Source: Fibrobacter sp. (lineage in GTDB: Bacteria > Fibrobacterota > Fibrobacteria > Fibrobacterales > Fibrobacteraceae). Taken from it: a stretch of DNA of 55,945 nucleotides. This document shows, one piece after another, positions 48,858 to 55,945 of this stretch (its first letter is position 1; the number at the start of each line of letters is the position of its first letter). The stretch is taken from contig JAGAAW010000075.1 of NCBI GenBank assembly GCA_017615055.1, positions 1-55,945 on the forward strand. The letters run 5' to 3'. Made by a program: the position numbers and the translations under genes. A model generated the notes under the pieces. It ran no database searches, was not told the DNA's origin, and worked only from the letters and a program-made list of their open reading frames with translations.

Positions 48858-49472
48858 CTAGTAAATGTACGTGATGAATCCCAGGTTCATCTGCAGGCGA
48901 CTACCCGAGATATTCTTGTTCAAGAAGGGGTCGTAGTGGTCGAGCACCCAGCGGTAACCCACATCGGCAAAGAGCATCGTCTTCGAGAAAATACTGAAGA
49001 TTGTCCCGAAACCGGCACCCCATTCATTCCACGCGACATCGCCCGCATCGGAGAGTTCCTTCGCACGCGAAAAGTTCCCGACAACGTATAAGTCGCCAAA
49101 CACGTGAACGCCGAGTTCCACATCCAGGTTGTAATGCTCGATTTCCGTCTCGGAACCGTCATCGCCTTCGCCATCAAAATCAAAGAATCCGTAACCCGCG
49201 CGGAAGAACGCCACGTGAGGGAACCAGATACCAAACATGGGCTCGATCTGCCTGAGACCGACACCCCTCTCGGAACCCACGCCCGTACCCGTACCGAACC
49301 CGAGCGCACCGCCCAAGAAGAACGGCGTGTGAATCCCGGTCGTCTGCGAGCCCTGGGAAGCAGCCCCCGAATTAGCGGATGCTGCGGAGGCACCCGAGGA
49401 ATTTGTCTGGGCCGATACAGTCCCGAAGCAGAACATCAGTGCGCATACCGCGCCAAGGAGAATCTTTTTCAT
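48858..49472 (-). CDS. Outer-membrane beta-barrel-like protein, unknown
   Basis: A 204-residue protein with a signal peptide (Met-Lys-Lys...Thr-Val-Ser-Ala) and a Ser/Ala-rich linker. The rest is beta-strands with Gly and aromatic residues (Phe-Phe-Leu-Gly-Gly-Ala-Leu-Gly-Phe-Gly), ending Asn-Leu-Gly-Phe-Ile-Thr-Tyr-Ile-Tyr. I choose the ATG at 49472 because it gives a clean signal peptide; an ATG at 49484 is possible. It belongs to the rsgA-nadD run. Confidence 0.68.
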   Translation of the reverse strand: MKKILLGAVCALMFCFGTVSAQTNSSGASAASANSGAASQGSQTTGIHTPFFLGGALGFGTGTGVGSERGVGLRQIEPMFGIWFPHVAFFRAGYGFFDFDGEGDDGSETEIEHYNLDVELGVHVFGDLYVVGNFSRAKELSDAGDVAWNEWGAGFGTIFSIFSKTMLFADVGYRWVLDHYDPFLNKNISGSRLQMNLGFITYIY

Positions 49473-49485
49473 ACTTTTTCCCATG

Positions 49486-49893
49486 CTACAGTACCAGAAC
49501 CAAAGCCATAGAAAGCCCAAGTAAAACATTCAAGAAGGAATCCGCCTTGTCCAGCAGTATCGCCCGCCTATTCATTTCCTCGCCACGGATTTCCATGCGG
49601 AGTTCACGGTCCGAGAAAAAGAGCGTTATCGCAAGCTTTACGGCAATAATGGCAGAAATCCAGTATACAAGCCCAGAGAAAATGGAAAGGAGCACGTAGG
49701 CTACCAGGAGGGTGAACGAAATCGCAAAATTGAACAGGCGAATGCCATGCTCGCGCGACTCGCTCACCTTCATAAGCGTCCGTATCTCATCGGCCTTCTC
49801 GTCCAACTCCGCAGTCTTTGCCACGAGTTGCGAGGCGCTGTAACCCATCAGTACGATGGAGGCCACAAGAGTTATTTTAGACACGACATCCAT
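49486..49893 (-). CDS. Small membrane protein of unknown function
   Basis: A 135-residue protein with three or four hydrophobic segments (residues about 5-22, 50-70, 72-90 and 115-133) and charged loops. The ATG at 49893 is preferred; a TTG at 49911 would overlap the rsgA stop. No recognised family. It lies immediately downstream of rsgA. Confidence 0.65.
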   Translation of the reverse strand: MDVVSKITLVASIVLMGYSASQLVAKTAELDEKADEIRTLMKVSESREHGIRLFNFAISFTLLVAYVLLSIFSGLVYWISAIIAVKLAITLFFSDRELRMEIRGEEMNRRAILLDKADSFLNVLLGLSMALVLVL

Positions 49894-49907
49894 ATTCAAT
49901 AATATAA

Positions 49908-51035
49908 TCAATCCGAGGAATTTAATATGCGGAGGTAGCTCTGATAACGCGCCCTGGAGAGTTTTCCGGACTCAACGGCGGCACGTACCGCGCAGCCGGC
50001 CTCCTTCACGTGGATACAGTTGCTGAACTTGCACGTAAAGAGGTCGCCCTCGAAGAACCCGGGGAAGATTTTCGCGAGGGTTTCCGGTTCCACGTCCATA
50101 AGCCCGATGCTCCTGATGCCCGGGGTATCAATAACGATTCCGCCATCGGGCAGGTCAAACAGGCTAGAAGAAATGGTGGTATGGCGCCCCTTGCCATCAC
50201 GTTCACGCACCTCGCCCGTCGCAAGTGCTGCATGCGGCACGAGCGCGTTCACCAGCGAGGACTTGCCGACCCCGCTCATGCCGCTAAACACAGAGGACTT
50301 ACCCCGCAGTTCGCTACGGAGGTCGTCGAGGCCGACCCCCGTCTTGACGCTTACGGGAATCACCTTATCGGCAATGCTCATGAAGTCGCGGATATCGTCC
50401 GTAAGGTCGCTCTCGCCGTTCGGGAGCAGGTCCATCTTGGTAAGCACCAAGATAAACGGCAGACTGTTCAGATTCGCCGCCAGCAAAAAGCGGTCCATAA
50501 ACCCGTAGTTGAATTCCGGCTGGGTCACACTCGCGACAATCACCACCTGGTCAATGTTCGCGGCAAGCGTCTGCTGTTTGTAGAAACTGTCGCGCGGGCC
50601 TGGCCGCTTGAGTTCGCTCTTGCGCGGGAGCACACGCACCACGCAGTACTTCTGGGAACCCACGCCCTCGCCGGCATCCTCGCCATCGTTCACGAGCCCG
50701 AGCAACACCCTGTCGCCCACCGCCGGGAACTCGCCCAGTTGCTTGGACGTGGTCGCGCGGTACATCGCGGTCACCGTCTCGGTAGGCAGGCGTACCTCGC
50801 AGGTACGGCGGTGCACTTCCAGCACGAGGCCCTCGACGCAGTTTTCCTCGCCGATATTGGCCACAGGGTCTTTCAAGCGCTTGATTTTCGCCTTCTTGAA
50901 CTCGCGGCTAAAACGTTCCTTGGTCGGGCGGTCGTCCACGATGCCCGAATCCCATTCGCGCATGACATCTATACGGCGCGACCGGTGTGCGCGCCTCGAT
51001 GTCCTCACTTCCCGCAGTTCATCATCTTCAAGCAT
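49908..51035 (-). CDS. rsgA: Ribosome small subunit-dependent GTPase A
   Basis: A 375-residue circularly permuted GTPase that helps mature the 30S subunit. An N-terminal OB-like domain is followed by the permuted motifs: Thr-Lys-Met-Asp (G4) precedes Gly-Met-Ser-Gly-Val-Gly-Lys-Ser-Ser (G1) and Asp-Thr-Pro-Gly (G3). The C-terminal zinc region has Cys-Lys-Phe-Ser-Asn-Cys-Ile-His and a later Cys. The protein carries a basic extension of about 60 residues before the OB domain. It follows an M23 peptidase gene by 24 bases. Confidence 0.95.
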   Translation of the reverse strand: MLEDDELREVRTSRRAHRSRRIDVMREWDSGIVDDRPTKERFSREFKKAKIKRLKDPVANIGEENCVEGLVLEVHRRTCEVRLPTETVTAMYRATTSKQLGEFPAVGDRVLLGLVNDGEDAGEGVGSQKYCVVRVLPRKSELKRPGPRDSFYKQQTLAANIDQVVIVASVTQPEFNYGFMDRFLLAANLNSLPFILVLTKMDLLPNGESDLTDDIRDFMSIADKVIPVSVKTGVGLDDLRSELRGKSSVFSGMSGVGKSSLVNALVPHAALATGEVRERDGKGRHTTISSSLFDLPDGGIVIDTPGIRSIGLMDVEPETLAKIFPGFFEGDLFTCKFSNCIHVKEAGCAVRAAVESGKLSRARYQSYLRILNSSD

Positions 51036-51059
51036 AGCGTTACCGGTTCAAACACGCCC

Positions 51060-52376
51060 TTAGTTCAATACACGGGTACGGACCATCACGTCGGTGGAGT
51101 CGTTCACCTTCACCGCGGGGGCGGCAAGCGTGAGGTCTATCTGCTTGCGGATTTCCACCACCTGGTTCTTGAGGCGTGCCAGGCGTTCACCCGCAAGCTT
51201 CGGGGTCGCAATCATAGTCTTCGAAAGCGGGTTGATCCACTGACCCTGCGCGTTCTTGAAACCGTAATGCAGGTGCGGACCGGTGCTCCTACCCGTAGAG
51301 CCGACACGCCCGATAGCCTGACCCGGAGAAACTTTGGCACCCACCCCGACGCCGCGCGCCGAAAGGTGCATGTACCAGCTGGTGGTGCCGTCCCTGTGCC
51401 GGATGGCGATCTTGTTACCGCTCAGGTCGTCGTAACCCGAAACCGTCACCTCGCCTTCCGCGACCGCATGGACAACCGTGCCCGTAGGCGCCCCGTAGTC
51501 CACGCCATAGTGCACCGTCACACGGCCCGTAATCGGGTGTACGCGCGAACCGTACGAACTCGTAATGCGGAGGTGTTCCAGCGGGTAGCGCAGGCCGTCA
51601 AAGACAAGCGCGTCGCCCGACTCGGTATAGTGCGCATTGTAGGAACTCTTCGGGTCAGGGTCCTCATAGCGGAAAGCCTCGTGATGCCCCACGTTCCTGC
51701 CTTCGAATTCGGCATACACGACCTTGCCCGAAACCCAAATGGAATCCTGGTAGTAGGAATCTTCCAACAAAATGCGGAAGCGGTCGCCGGCACGAGCCAG
51801 CGGGAATGCCACCTTGCACTGCAACACGCCGCTCACCACGCCCACCATGCGACGCGGGATACCCACCTTCAAAAGAATGCCGTTCAGGGTGCTGCCCTCT
51901 TCCAGGGCACCCTCGTACACGGAGAGTTTCCGCACCACCGGCTTTTCGACCAGTTTGTACACAAAACCGCTGTCGGTCCTCACCACTACATGCGAGGTAA
52001 TCACATTCGGCGCATAGCGGAAACGCTGCACATGCCGGTCCGCATCCACCGCGATGTAGAACTTCTCGCCCACGCGCAACTTGAACTCCACGCTATCCTG
52101 CATGGCGAGGTAGACCTTGCCCAGGTCGGCATCGCCACCCTCCACCATCGCCTTCAGGCGCGAAAACACGTGGAACGGCCCCTCACCCGCACGGACCGTA
52201 TCCGAGAGGATGGTGTACGCGGGAACATTCTGCAGTTTTTCCCTACTCTTTTGGAGGGAATCTACACGGTTTTCGAGGGCAGAAACTTCGTTCCGAAGCG
52301 CAGCCAGTTTTTCTTCTTCGTGGCAGGCCGAAAATACGAGCAGGAACGCAATGAAAAGCGGATAAAAAATCTTCAT
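51060..52376 (-). CDS. M23 family peptidase lipoprotein
   Basis: A 438-residue lipoprotein (Val-Phe-Ser-Ala-Cys) with a short coiled coil (about 25-50) and LysM/OapA-like middle strands. The C-terminal LytM domain has His-Tyr-Gly-Val-Asp-Tyr-Gly-Ala-Pro, Trp-Tyr-Met-His-Leu and Gly-Pro-His-Leu-His-Tyr-Gly, with the zinc and catalytic His present. A murein endopeptidase or its regulator is expected. A TAAATTTG box lies eight bases before the ATG. It starts the rsgA-nadD run and is divergent from a second M23 gene. Confidence 0.85.
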   Translation of the reverse strand: MKIFYPLFIAFLLVFSACHEEEKLAALRNEVSALENRVDSLQKSREKLQNVPAYTILSDTVRAGEGPFHVFSRLKAMVEGGDADLGKVYLAMQDSVEFKLRVGEKFYIAVDADRHVQRFRYAPNVITSHVVVRTDSGFVYKLVEKPVVRKLSVYEGALEEGSTLNGILLKVGIPRRMVGVVSGVLQCKVAFPLARAGDRFRILLEDSYYQDSIWVSGKVVYAEFEGRNVGHHEAFRYEDPDPKSSYNAHYTESGDALVFDGLRYPLEHLRITSSYGSRVHPITGRVTVHYGVDYGAPTGTVVHAVAEGEVTVSGYDDLSGNKIAIRHRDGTTSWYMHLSARGVGVGAKVSPGQAIGRVGSTGRSTGPHLHYGFKNAQGQWINPLSKTMIATPKLAGERLARLKNQVVEIRKQIDLTLAAPAVKVNDSTDVMVRTRVLN

Positions 52377-52560
52377 GAAAGACCAAATTTATATTGTCGG
52401 ATATCACACCAATTTAGAAATATTTACGCAATGCACGACTGTATTTTATTGAAATTGAGCGAATATCGCCATTTTTGTTTTGAATGGCGTTATTTCGCCC
52501 AAAACGGGGAGCCAAAAAAACTTGAAATTTCAGAGTATAATTTCTAACTTTTGCGCCACG

Positions 52561-53526
52561 ATGAAACTCCTGAACGCATCCATTCTGTGTCTCGGTCTTA
52601 TCCCCGCGCTTGCCCTGGGCCAAGAGTCCGCCGCCAGCGCCTCGGAACCGGCACCCGAAGCAACGGAAAACGTTCAGGAAGCGGCAGTCGAAGAAGCCGC
52701 AGAAACCGCCCCCGAAACAGTCGCTGTTCCCGCAGAAGAGGCCCAGGCCGATGCCGTGAGCATCGCCTCCAGTTCCGCAACTGCGGATTCGACCCTCGGC
52801 AACTCCGCATCGGCAGTAGAATTTGTCGCCGTCGCTGAACCCGAAGAGGATTCCGAGGAACTCGATTCGCTCGAAAATTCCGACCTCGCCGAAGGGACTG
52901 TCCAGTTCCTCGATTTCAGCGGGGCACATTTCCCCACCCTGCACGGCACACGCATCAATTCGCCCTACGGAATCCGCCATTTCAGGCTCCACAGGGGCGT
53001 AGACCTGCACATTTCTATCGGTGATTCCATTGTCGCCGCCTACCCCGGCAAGGTTGTCGTCTCCAAGTACAACCGTCGTGGCTACGGCCACTACGTGATG
53101 ATCGAACACGCGAACGGCACCCGCACCCTCTACGGCCACCTGAAGAAAAGGCTCGTGAACGTGGGTGACATGGTCGAAGGCGGCCAGCTCGTCGGTTGGG
53201 GCGGCAACACCGGCCGTTCCAGCGGTCCGCATCTTCACTTCGAAATCCGCTACGGCGAAGTGAATATCGACCCGGCAACAGTCTTCAACCTCGAAGAAGG
53301 CACGTTGCTCGAGAACGCCGAACAGTACGCCCTCGCCCCCGCTGTAGAAAGCCACAACGGAATCCAGAAGGAACTCTCGAAGCATCGCTTCCACAGAATC
53401 CGCCCGGGAGATACCCTCGGGAAGATTGCCCGCAGGTACGGCACAACCATCGAAAGGCTCTGCCAGCTCAACGGCATCAAGCGCACCACGATACTCCGTA
53501 TCGGGCGCAACCTCCGCTGTTCGTAG
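52561..53526 (+). CDS. M23 family peptidase with C-terminal LysM
   Basis: A 321-residue secreted protein. The signal peptide ends at about Ala-Leu-Gly (residue 20), followed by an Ala/Glu/Pro-rich linker to about residue 100. The LytM domain has His-Arg-Gly-Val-Asp-Leu-His, Leu-Tyr-Gly-His-Leu and Gly-Pro-His-Leu-His-Phe-Glu. A LysM module closes the chain (Arg-Pro-Gly-Asp-Thr-Leu-Gly-Lys-Ile-Ala-Arg-Arg-Tyr-Gly). Zinc ligands are intact, so it is probably an active peptidoglycan hydrolase. It is divergent from the M23 lipoprotein gene and converges on a radical SAM gene with one base between. Confidence 0.9.
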   Translation: MKLLNASILCLGLIPALALGQESAASASEPAPEATENVQEAAVEEAAETAPETVAVPAEEAQADAVSIASSSATADSTLGNSASAVEFVAVAEPEEDSEELDSLENSDLAEGTVQFLDFSGAHFPTLHGTRINSPYGIRHFRLHRGVDLHISIGDSIVAAYPGKVVVSKYNRRGYGHYVMIEHANGTRTLYGHLKKRLVNVGDMVEGGQLVGWGGNTGRSSGPHLHFEIRYGEVNIDPATVFNLEEGTLLENAEQYALAPAVESHNGIQKELSKHRFHRIRPGDTLGKIARRYGTTIERLCQLNGIKRTTILRIGRNLRCS

Positions 53527-53527
53527 T

Positions 53528-54646
53528 TTAGATTATCGCGTCGTCACAGATGGCGGCGAGCATGCGTTCGTGCGTGCAGACCTCGGGCGACACCCCGTGG
53601 ATATTCCCGGTGGAATAGAACGAAGTGCAAGCGCATTCGTGCGCATGGCACCGGAAACGGATGGCACACCCCTTGCAGTCTTCCTTGTCGCGGTTGAAAA
53701 AGTCAAGGACATCGCGGGCTACCGGCCCATTCCAAATTGCTGACGGCTCGTCGAACACGTTCCCCAAAATGTAGGGCGCATCCAGCTTGCTCGTGATAAA
53801 GCGCGTGCAAGGGAAAAGGTTCCCGTTTGCGGCACAGGCGACAATGCCCTCGGCCACCTGACAGCTCGACGTGCGGTGACGTTGCCCCGTAAGTCTAAAC
53901 TTGAGCTTGTCCTGGATGGTCCCTAGGTAGAACGGAATCTTGTTCTGCTTGATTTCAACCCAGAACTTGGCAAGTTTCTCGTATTCGGCGGCAAGGACAT
54001 CGAATTCCTCCCCCGTCCACTTGCCGTCAAAATCCACGGCGGCAGTCATATTCCTGAAACCCTGCGCCTGAATCCAGCGGACCGCCTCGTAAAGCGAATG
54101 CATGTTCTCGCGGGTTACCACCGAAAGGACGACCGTATCGAGCTTGGTCAACACGGGAATGTGCGGTTCAATAAGTTTGAAGGACCCCGCACCGCCCACC
54201 TGCTTGCGGCAAATGTTGTGATGTTCTTCAGGACCGTCGAGCGAAAGGTAGATGCGGAACTTTTCCTGCTTGAGGTATTCAATGATAGCATCGTCCAGCA
54301 GGGTTGCGTTCGTGTTGACAGCAAAACGCAGGCGGAACTTGGGCGAAGACGTGTTCGAAGTCGGAGGTCCGAGCAAGACATCGTCACCAAAGCGCTCATG
54401 TGCCAGGCTTTTCGCAAATTCCACTCCCCTATGGATGGCGTCCATGCAAAGCAGAGGCTCGCCACCGAAGAACGTGATGTTCAAAAAATGCTGGTTCAGC
54501 AAAAGCGTGCGTTCGAAGGCCAGCCGAATGGCGGCCTCCATAATTTCATTCGACATCACGAGACTGCGCGCCTCGTGGCTCACCTTGTAATAGCAATAGG
54601 TGCAACGCAGGTTACACCGTTCCGTTAGAGAAAGAACCAGGTTCAT
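53528..54646 (-). CDS. Second radical SAM/SPASM maturase of the lipoprotein system
   Basis: A 372-residue paralogue of the enzyme at 12793-13914. Cys 11, 15 and 18 form CxxxCxxC; Phe-Phe-Gly-Gly-Glu-Pro-Leu and Ser-Leu-Asp-Gly-Pro-Glu follow. The SPASM Cys cluster Cys-Lys-Gly-Cys...Cys-His-Ala-His-Glu-Cys-Ala-Cys and the late Val-Cys-Thr-His-Glu-Arg-Met-Leu match the first copy almost exactly. A short extra loop (about residues 93-105, Gly/Pro/Ser/Thr-rich) is the main difference. It starts nine bases after the Ser-rich lipoprotein gene at 54656. A substrate-specific maturase is inferred from pairing. Confidence 0.85.
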   Translation of the reverse strand: MNLVLSLTERCNLRCTYCYYKVSHEARSLVMSNEIMEAAIRLAFERTLLLNQHFLNITFFGGEPLLCMDAIHRGVEFAKSLAHERFGDDVLLGPPTSNTSSPKFRLRFAVNTNATLLDDAIIEYLKQEKFRIYLSLDGPEEHHNICRKQVGGAGSFKLIEPHIPVLTKLDTVVLSVVTRENMHSLYEAVRWIQAQGFRNMTAAVDFDGKWTGEEFDVLAAEYEKLAKFWVEIKQNKIPFYLGTIQDKLKFRLTGQRHRTSSCQVAEGIVACAANGNLFPCTRFITSKLDAPYILGNVFDEPSAIWNGPVARDVLDFFNRDKEDCKGCAIRFRCHAHECACTSFYSTGNIHGVSPEVCTHERMLAAICDDAII

Positions 54647-54655
54647 TGACGAAAA

Positions 54656-55276
54656 TTACTGCTCAGGTTCATCCATGCGTACCGGCGTATCCTCGATAAC
54701 CCCCGATAACATCGGTCCAACTTCAACTGGTTCAATTTCAATCGGATCTCCGCCCAGGGGTTCCACTTCCTCGCTGCTGGAAGACTGCGGCTCTGCCACC
54801 GAGGAACTGGATTCCAGATGCCCCGTGTCGATGTTGCTGCCCGATTCCGGTTCAATATAGACCTCGCCCGAAGTAACAGTAAGTGTGTCAATTTCGTAAC
54901 TGCTGGAAGACTCCTGTAGTGGAATCCCCGGCTGCAAAATTTCACTACTGGACATCGGCCGAGGCGGTTCACTGTTCGACGAAATCCCGCTTGTAGGTTC
55001 CAAACTGGATGACATTTTGCCGCTTGACGAGGAACTAACGCTAGATGACGAAACATCCTGCCATCTATCATCGATCGGTCCCATGCCGTCAAGTATCACT
55101 TCGGACGAAGAAGATTCGGTATTTTCAATATCTCCCCCAGCCACAGTTTCACATGCCGTCAACGCCGCACCCGAAATCGAGAGCGCCGCAGTAATGCCAA
55201 GCATCGAGGCTAGCCTTTTTTGCGTAGATTGCGACCATTCGCGGTTGCCAGAAATCTTACTCTTCTTGATATCCAT
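54656..55276 (-). CDS. Ser-rich lipoprotein, candidate substrate of the second maturase
   Basis: A 206-residue lipoprotein. AGGAG precedes the ATG. The basic n-region (Met-Asp-Ile-Lys-Lys-Ser-Lys-Ile-Ser-Gly) matches that of the three lipoproteins at 10.8-12.8 kb, and the lipobox is Ala-Leu-Thr-Ala-Cys (Cys 42). Long Ser runs follow. Glu-Pro-Leu-Gly-Gly-Asp, which lies soon after the lipobox in the other three, is here at about residue 175, followed by a Glu/Val/Pro-rich C-terminus without Cys and without the Thr-Phe-Glu end. The function is unknown; the shared motif and adjacent maturase suggest a modified lipoprotein. Confidence 0.75.
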   Translation of the reverse strand: MDIKKSKISGNREWSQSTQKRLASMLGITAALSISGAALTACETVAGGDIENTESSSSEVILDGMGPIDDRWQDVSSSSVSSSSSGKMSSSLEPTSGISSNSEPPRPMSSSEILQPGIPLQESSSSYEIDTLTVTSGEVYIEPESGSNIDTGHLESSSSVAEPQSSSSEEVEPLGGDPIEIEPVEVGPMLSGVIEDTPVRMDEPEQ

Positions 55277-55394
55277 AGTTCATTCTCCTCCACTTTCAAA
55301 AATATAAAATAGAAACGGCGAAAAAAAACACGGAAAAGCTTTTTTTTTACAGATTTTTCAAAGCCAACAAGCCATATAGAACAGGCTGTTTCAT
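55277..55394. other. AT-rich upstream region of the 54656 lipoprotein gene
   Basis: This gap contains A- and T-runs and no coding frame that I can support. The promoter of the lipoprotein-maturase pair must lie here. No clear box pair was recognised. Confidence 0.35.
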
Positions 55395-55428
55395 ATAAAA
55401 AGCCGTCCGGCGATGAACCGGACGACTT
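55395..55428 (-). terminator. Terminator of purB
   Basis: CGTCCGG (55404-55410) and CCGGACG (55418-55424) form a 7-bp stem extended by flanking pairs; on the minus strand it is followed by TTTTTATATG. It lies 40 bases past the purB stop. Confidence 0.85.
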
Positions 55429-55468
55429 TCGTGAAAAAATGAAGATTATCACCAAAAAGCAATTTGGC

Positions 55469-55945
55469 TTAGACCTTCAATTCTCCAGCGTCAATCTCCG
55501 CCCAGTTAGGTATCTTTTCAATCGCAGGGCGAACCTCTTCGGTCACAAACTTCACGACCTGGCCAGGAGCGCGGCCCACGAACTTTCTCAGGTCGAGGAT
55601 TTCCTTGAGCTTTTCTTCGGTGATGCCGAGCTTCTGGAACTTCTCGTTCTTGAGGACGCGTTCGAGAAGATCGTTGTCCTTGCCCTGTTCCTTGACGACC
55701 TTGCCCGCTTCCATGGACATCACGCGGATTTCTTCGTGGAGTTCCTGACGGTCGCCGCCATTCTTCACGCCTTCCATGATGATGTTTTCGGTAGCCATGA
55801 ACGGGAGTTCAGCCATGATACGCTTCTCGATGACCTTCGGGTAAACGACAAGGCCGTTCGTCACGTTTTCAGCGATGATGAGCATGGCATCCATGGCGAG
55901 GAACGCTTCCGGAATGGCGAGGCGCTTGTTGGCGCTATCGTCGAG
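55469..55945 (-). CDS. purB: Adenylosuccinate lyase, 3' part only
   Basis: The frame runs off the right edge, so the N-terminus is missing. The visible 158 residues are the C-terminal part of a fumarase/aspartase-superfamily lyase. At the edge, [15 protein letters not shown] is the PurB pattern, and Gly-Gly-Asp-Arg-Gln-Glu-Leu-His-Glu follows. The enzyme splits succinyl-AICAR and adenylosuccinate in purine synthesis. A terminator follows the stop. Confidence 0.85.
   Translation of the reverse strand, partial: LDDSANKRLAIPEAFLAMDAMLIIAENVTNGLVVYPKVIEKRIMAELPFMATENIIMEGVKNGGDRQELHEEIRVMSMEAGKVVKEQGKDNDLLERVLKNEKFQKLGITEEKLKEILDLRKFVGRAPGQVVKFVTEEVRPAIEKIPNWAEIDAGELKV

Noticed and set aside
50010..52547. 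845-codon open frame antisense to rsgA and the M23 gene
   Set aside because: Both minus-strand genes show clear family motifs; the antisense frame has a shadow composition rich in His and Arg.

Overview
The window looks like a chromosomal segment of a Fibrobacter-type rumen or gut anaerobe (Fibrobacterota). This is inferred from gene content, not from a marker gene. It carries a large OmpA protein with thrombospondin type 3-like repeats, many lipoproteins with Ser-rich linkers, CotH, and radical SAM maturases next to Ser-rich lipoproteins. It also has an oxygen-independent, siroheme-based haem pathway. Both window edges cut genes: the 3' end of a PPi-dependent phosphofructokinase on the left and the 3' end of purB on the right. 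No rRNA, tRNA, CRISPR array, transposase or phage gene was found.

Layout. 1-8 kb: MgtC/DUF4010 membrane protein, folA, thyA, a small unknown protein, the giant OmpA protein and radC. 8.4-10.7 kb: ilvB-ilvN. 10.8-13.9 kb: three tandem lipoprotein genes that run with ATGA overlap into a radical SAM/SPASM maturase. A second maturase/lipoprotein pair sits at 53.5-55.3 kb. 14-21.5 kb: a minus-strand operon of ahbD, tadA, a lipoprotein, a beta-helix protein, an unknown, a ZorA-like stator with a long tail, a ZorB-like OmpA stator and two unknowns. 22-26 kb: fabF, a 43-residue membrane peptide, a deacetylase-like protein and an acyl-CoA synthetase. 26-33.7 kb: haem genes hemL, hemB, sirB-sirC fusion, cobA-hemD fusion, hemC and hemA. 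33.7-39.5 kb: envelope lipoproteins, CotH and outer-membrane proteins. 39.5-41.8 kb: a fused siroheme decarboxylase (ahbA-ahbB) and ahbC. 42-55 kb: mnmG, a TlpA-like lipoprotein, rluA-type, DUF2914, nadD, rsgA and two M23 peptidases.

How the genes work together. hemA, hemL, hemB, hemC and cobA-hemD take glutamyl-tRNA to precorrin-2. sirB-sirC makes siroheme. ahbAB, ahbC and ahbD convert siroheme to haem b. The three haem loci therefore form one nearly complete pathway in this window. The two lipoprotein/maturase loci look like a peptide- or lipoprotein-modifying system. The ZorAB-like operon looks like an ion-driven envelope motor without the known Zorya effectors.

Three sequence-level patterns stand out. 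First, a palindromic repeat with a constant frame and a variable but always paired central hairpin is scattered between genes and is also translated inside hemA, cobA-hemD and ahbAB. Second, seven genes without a clear ribosome binding site have a TATATTT-like box exactly 5-7 bases before ATG, which suggests leaderless transcripts. Third, terminators of upstream genes abut the starts of ahbD, hemL and hemA.
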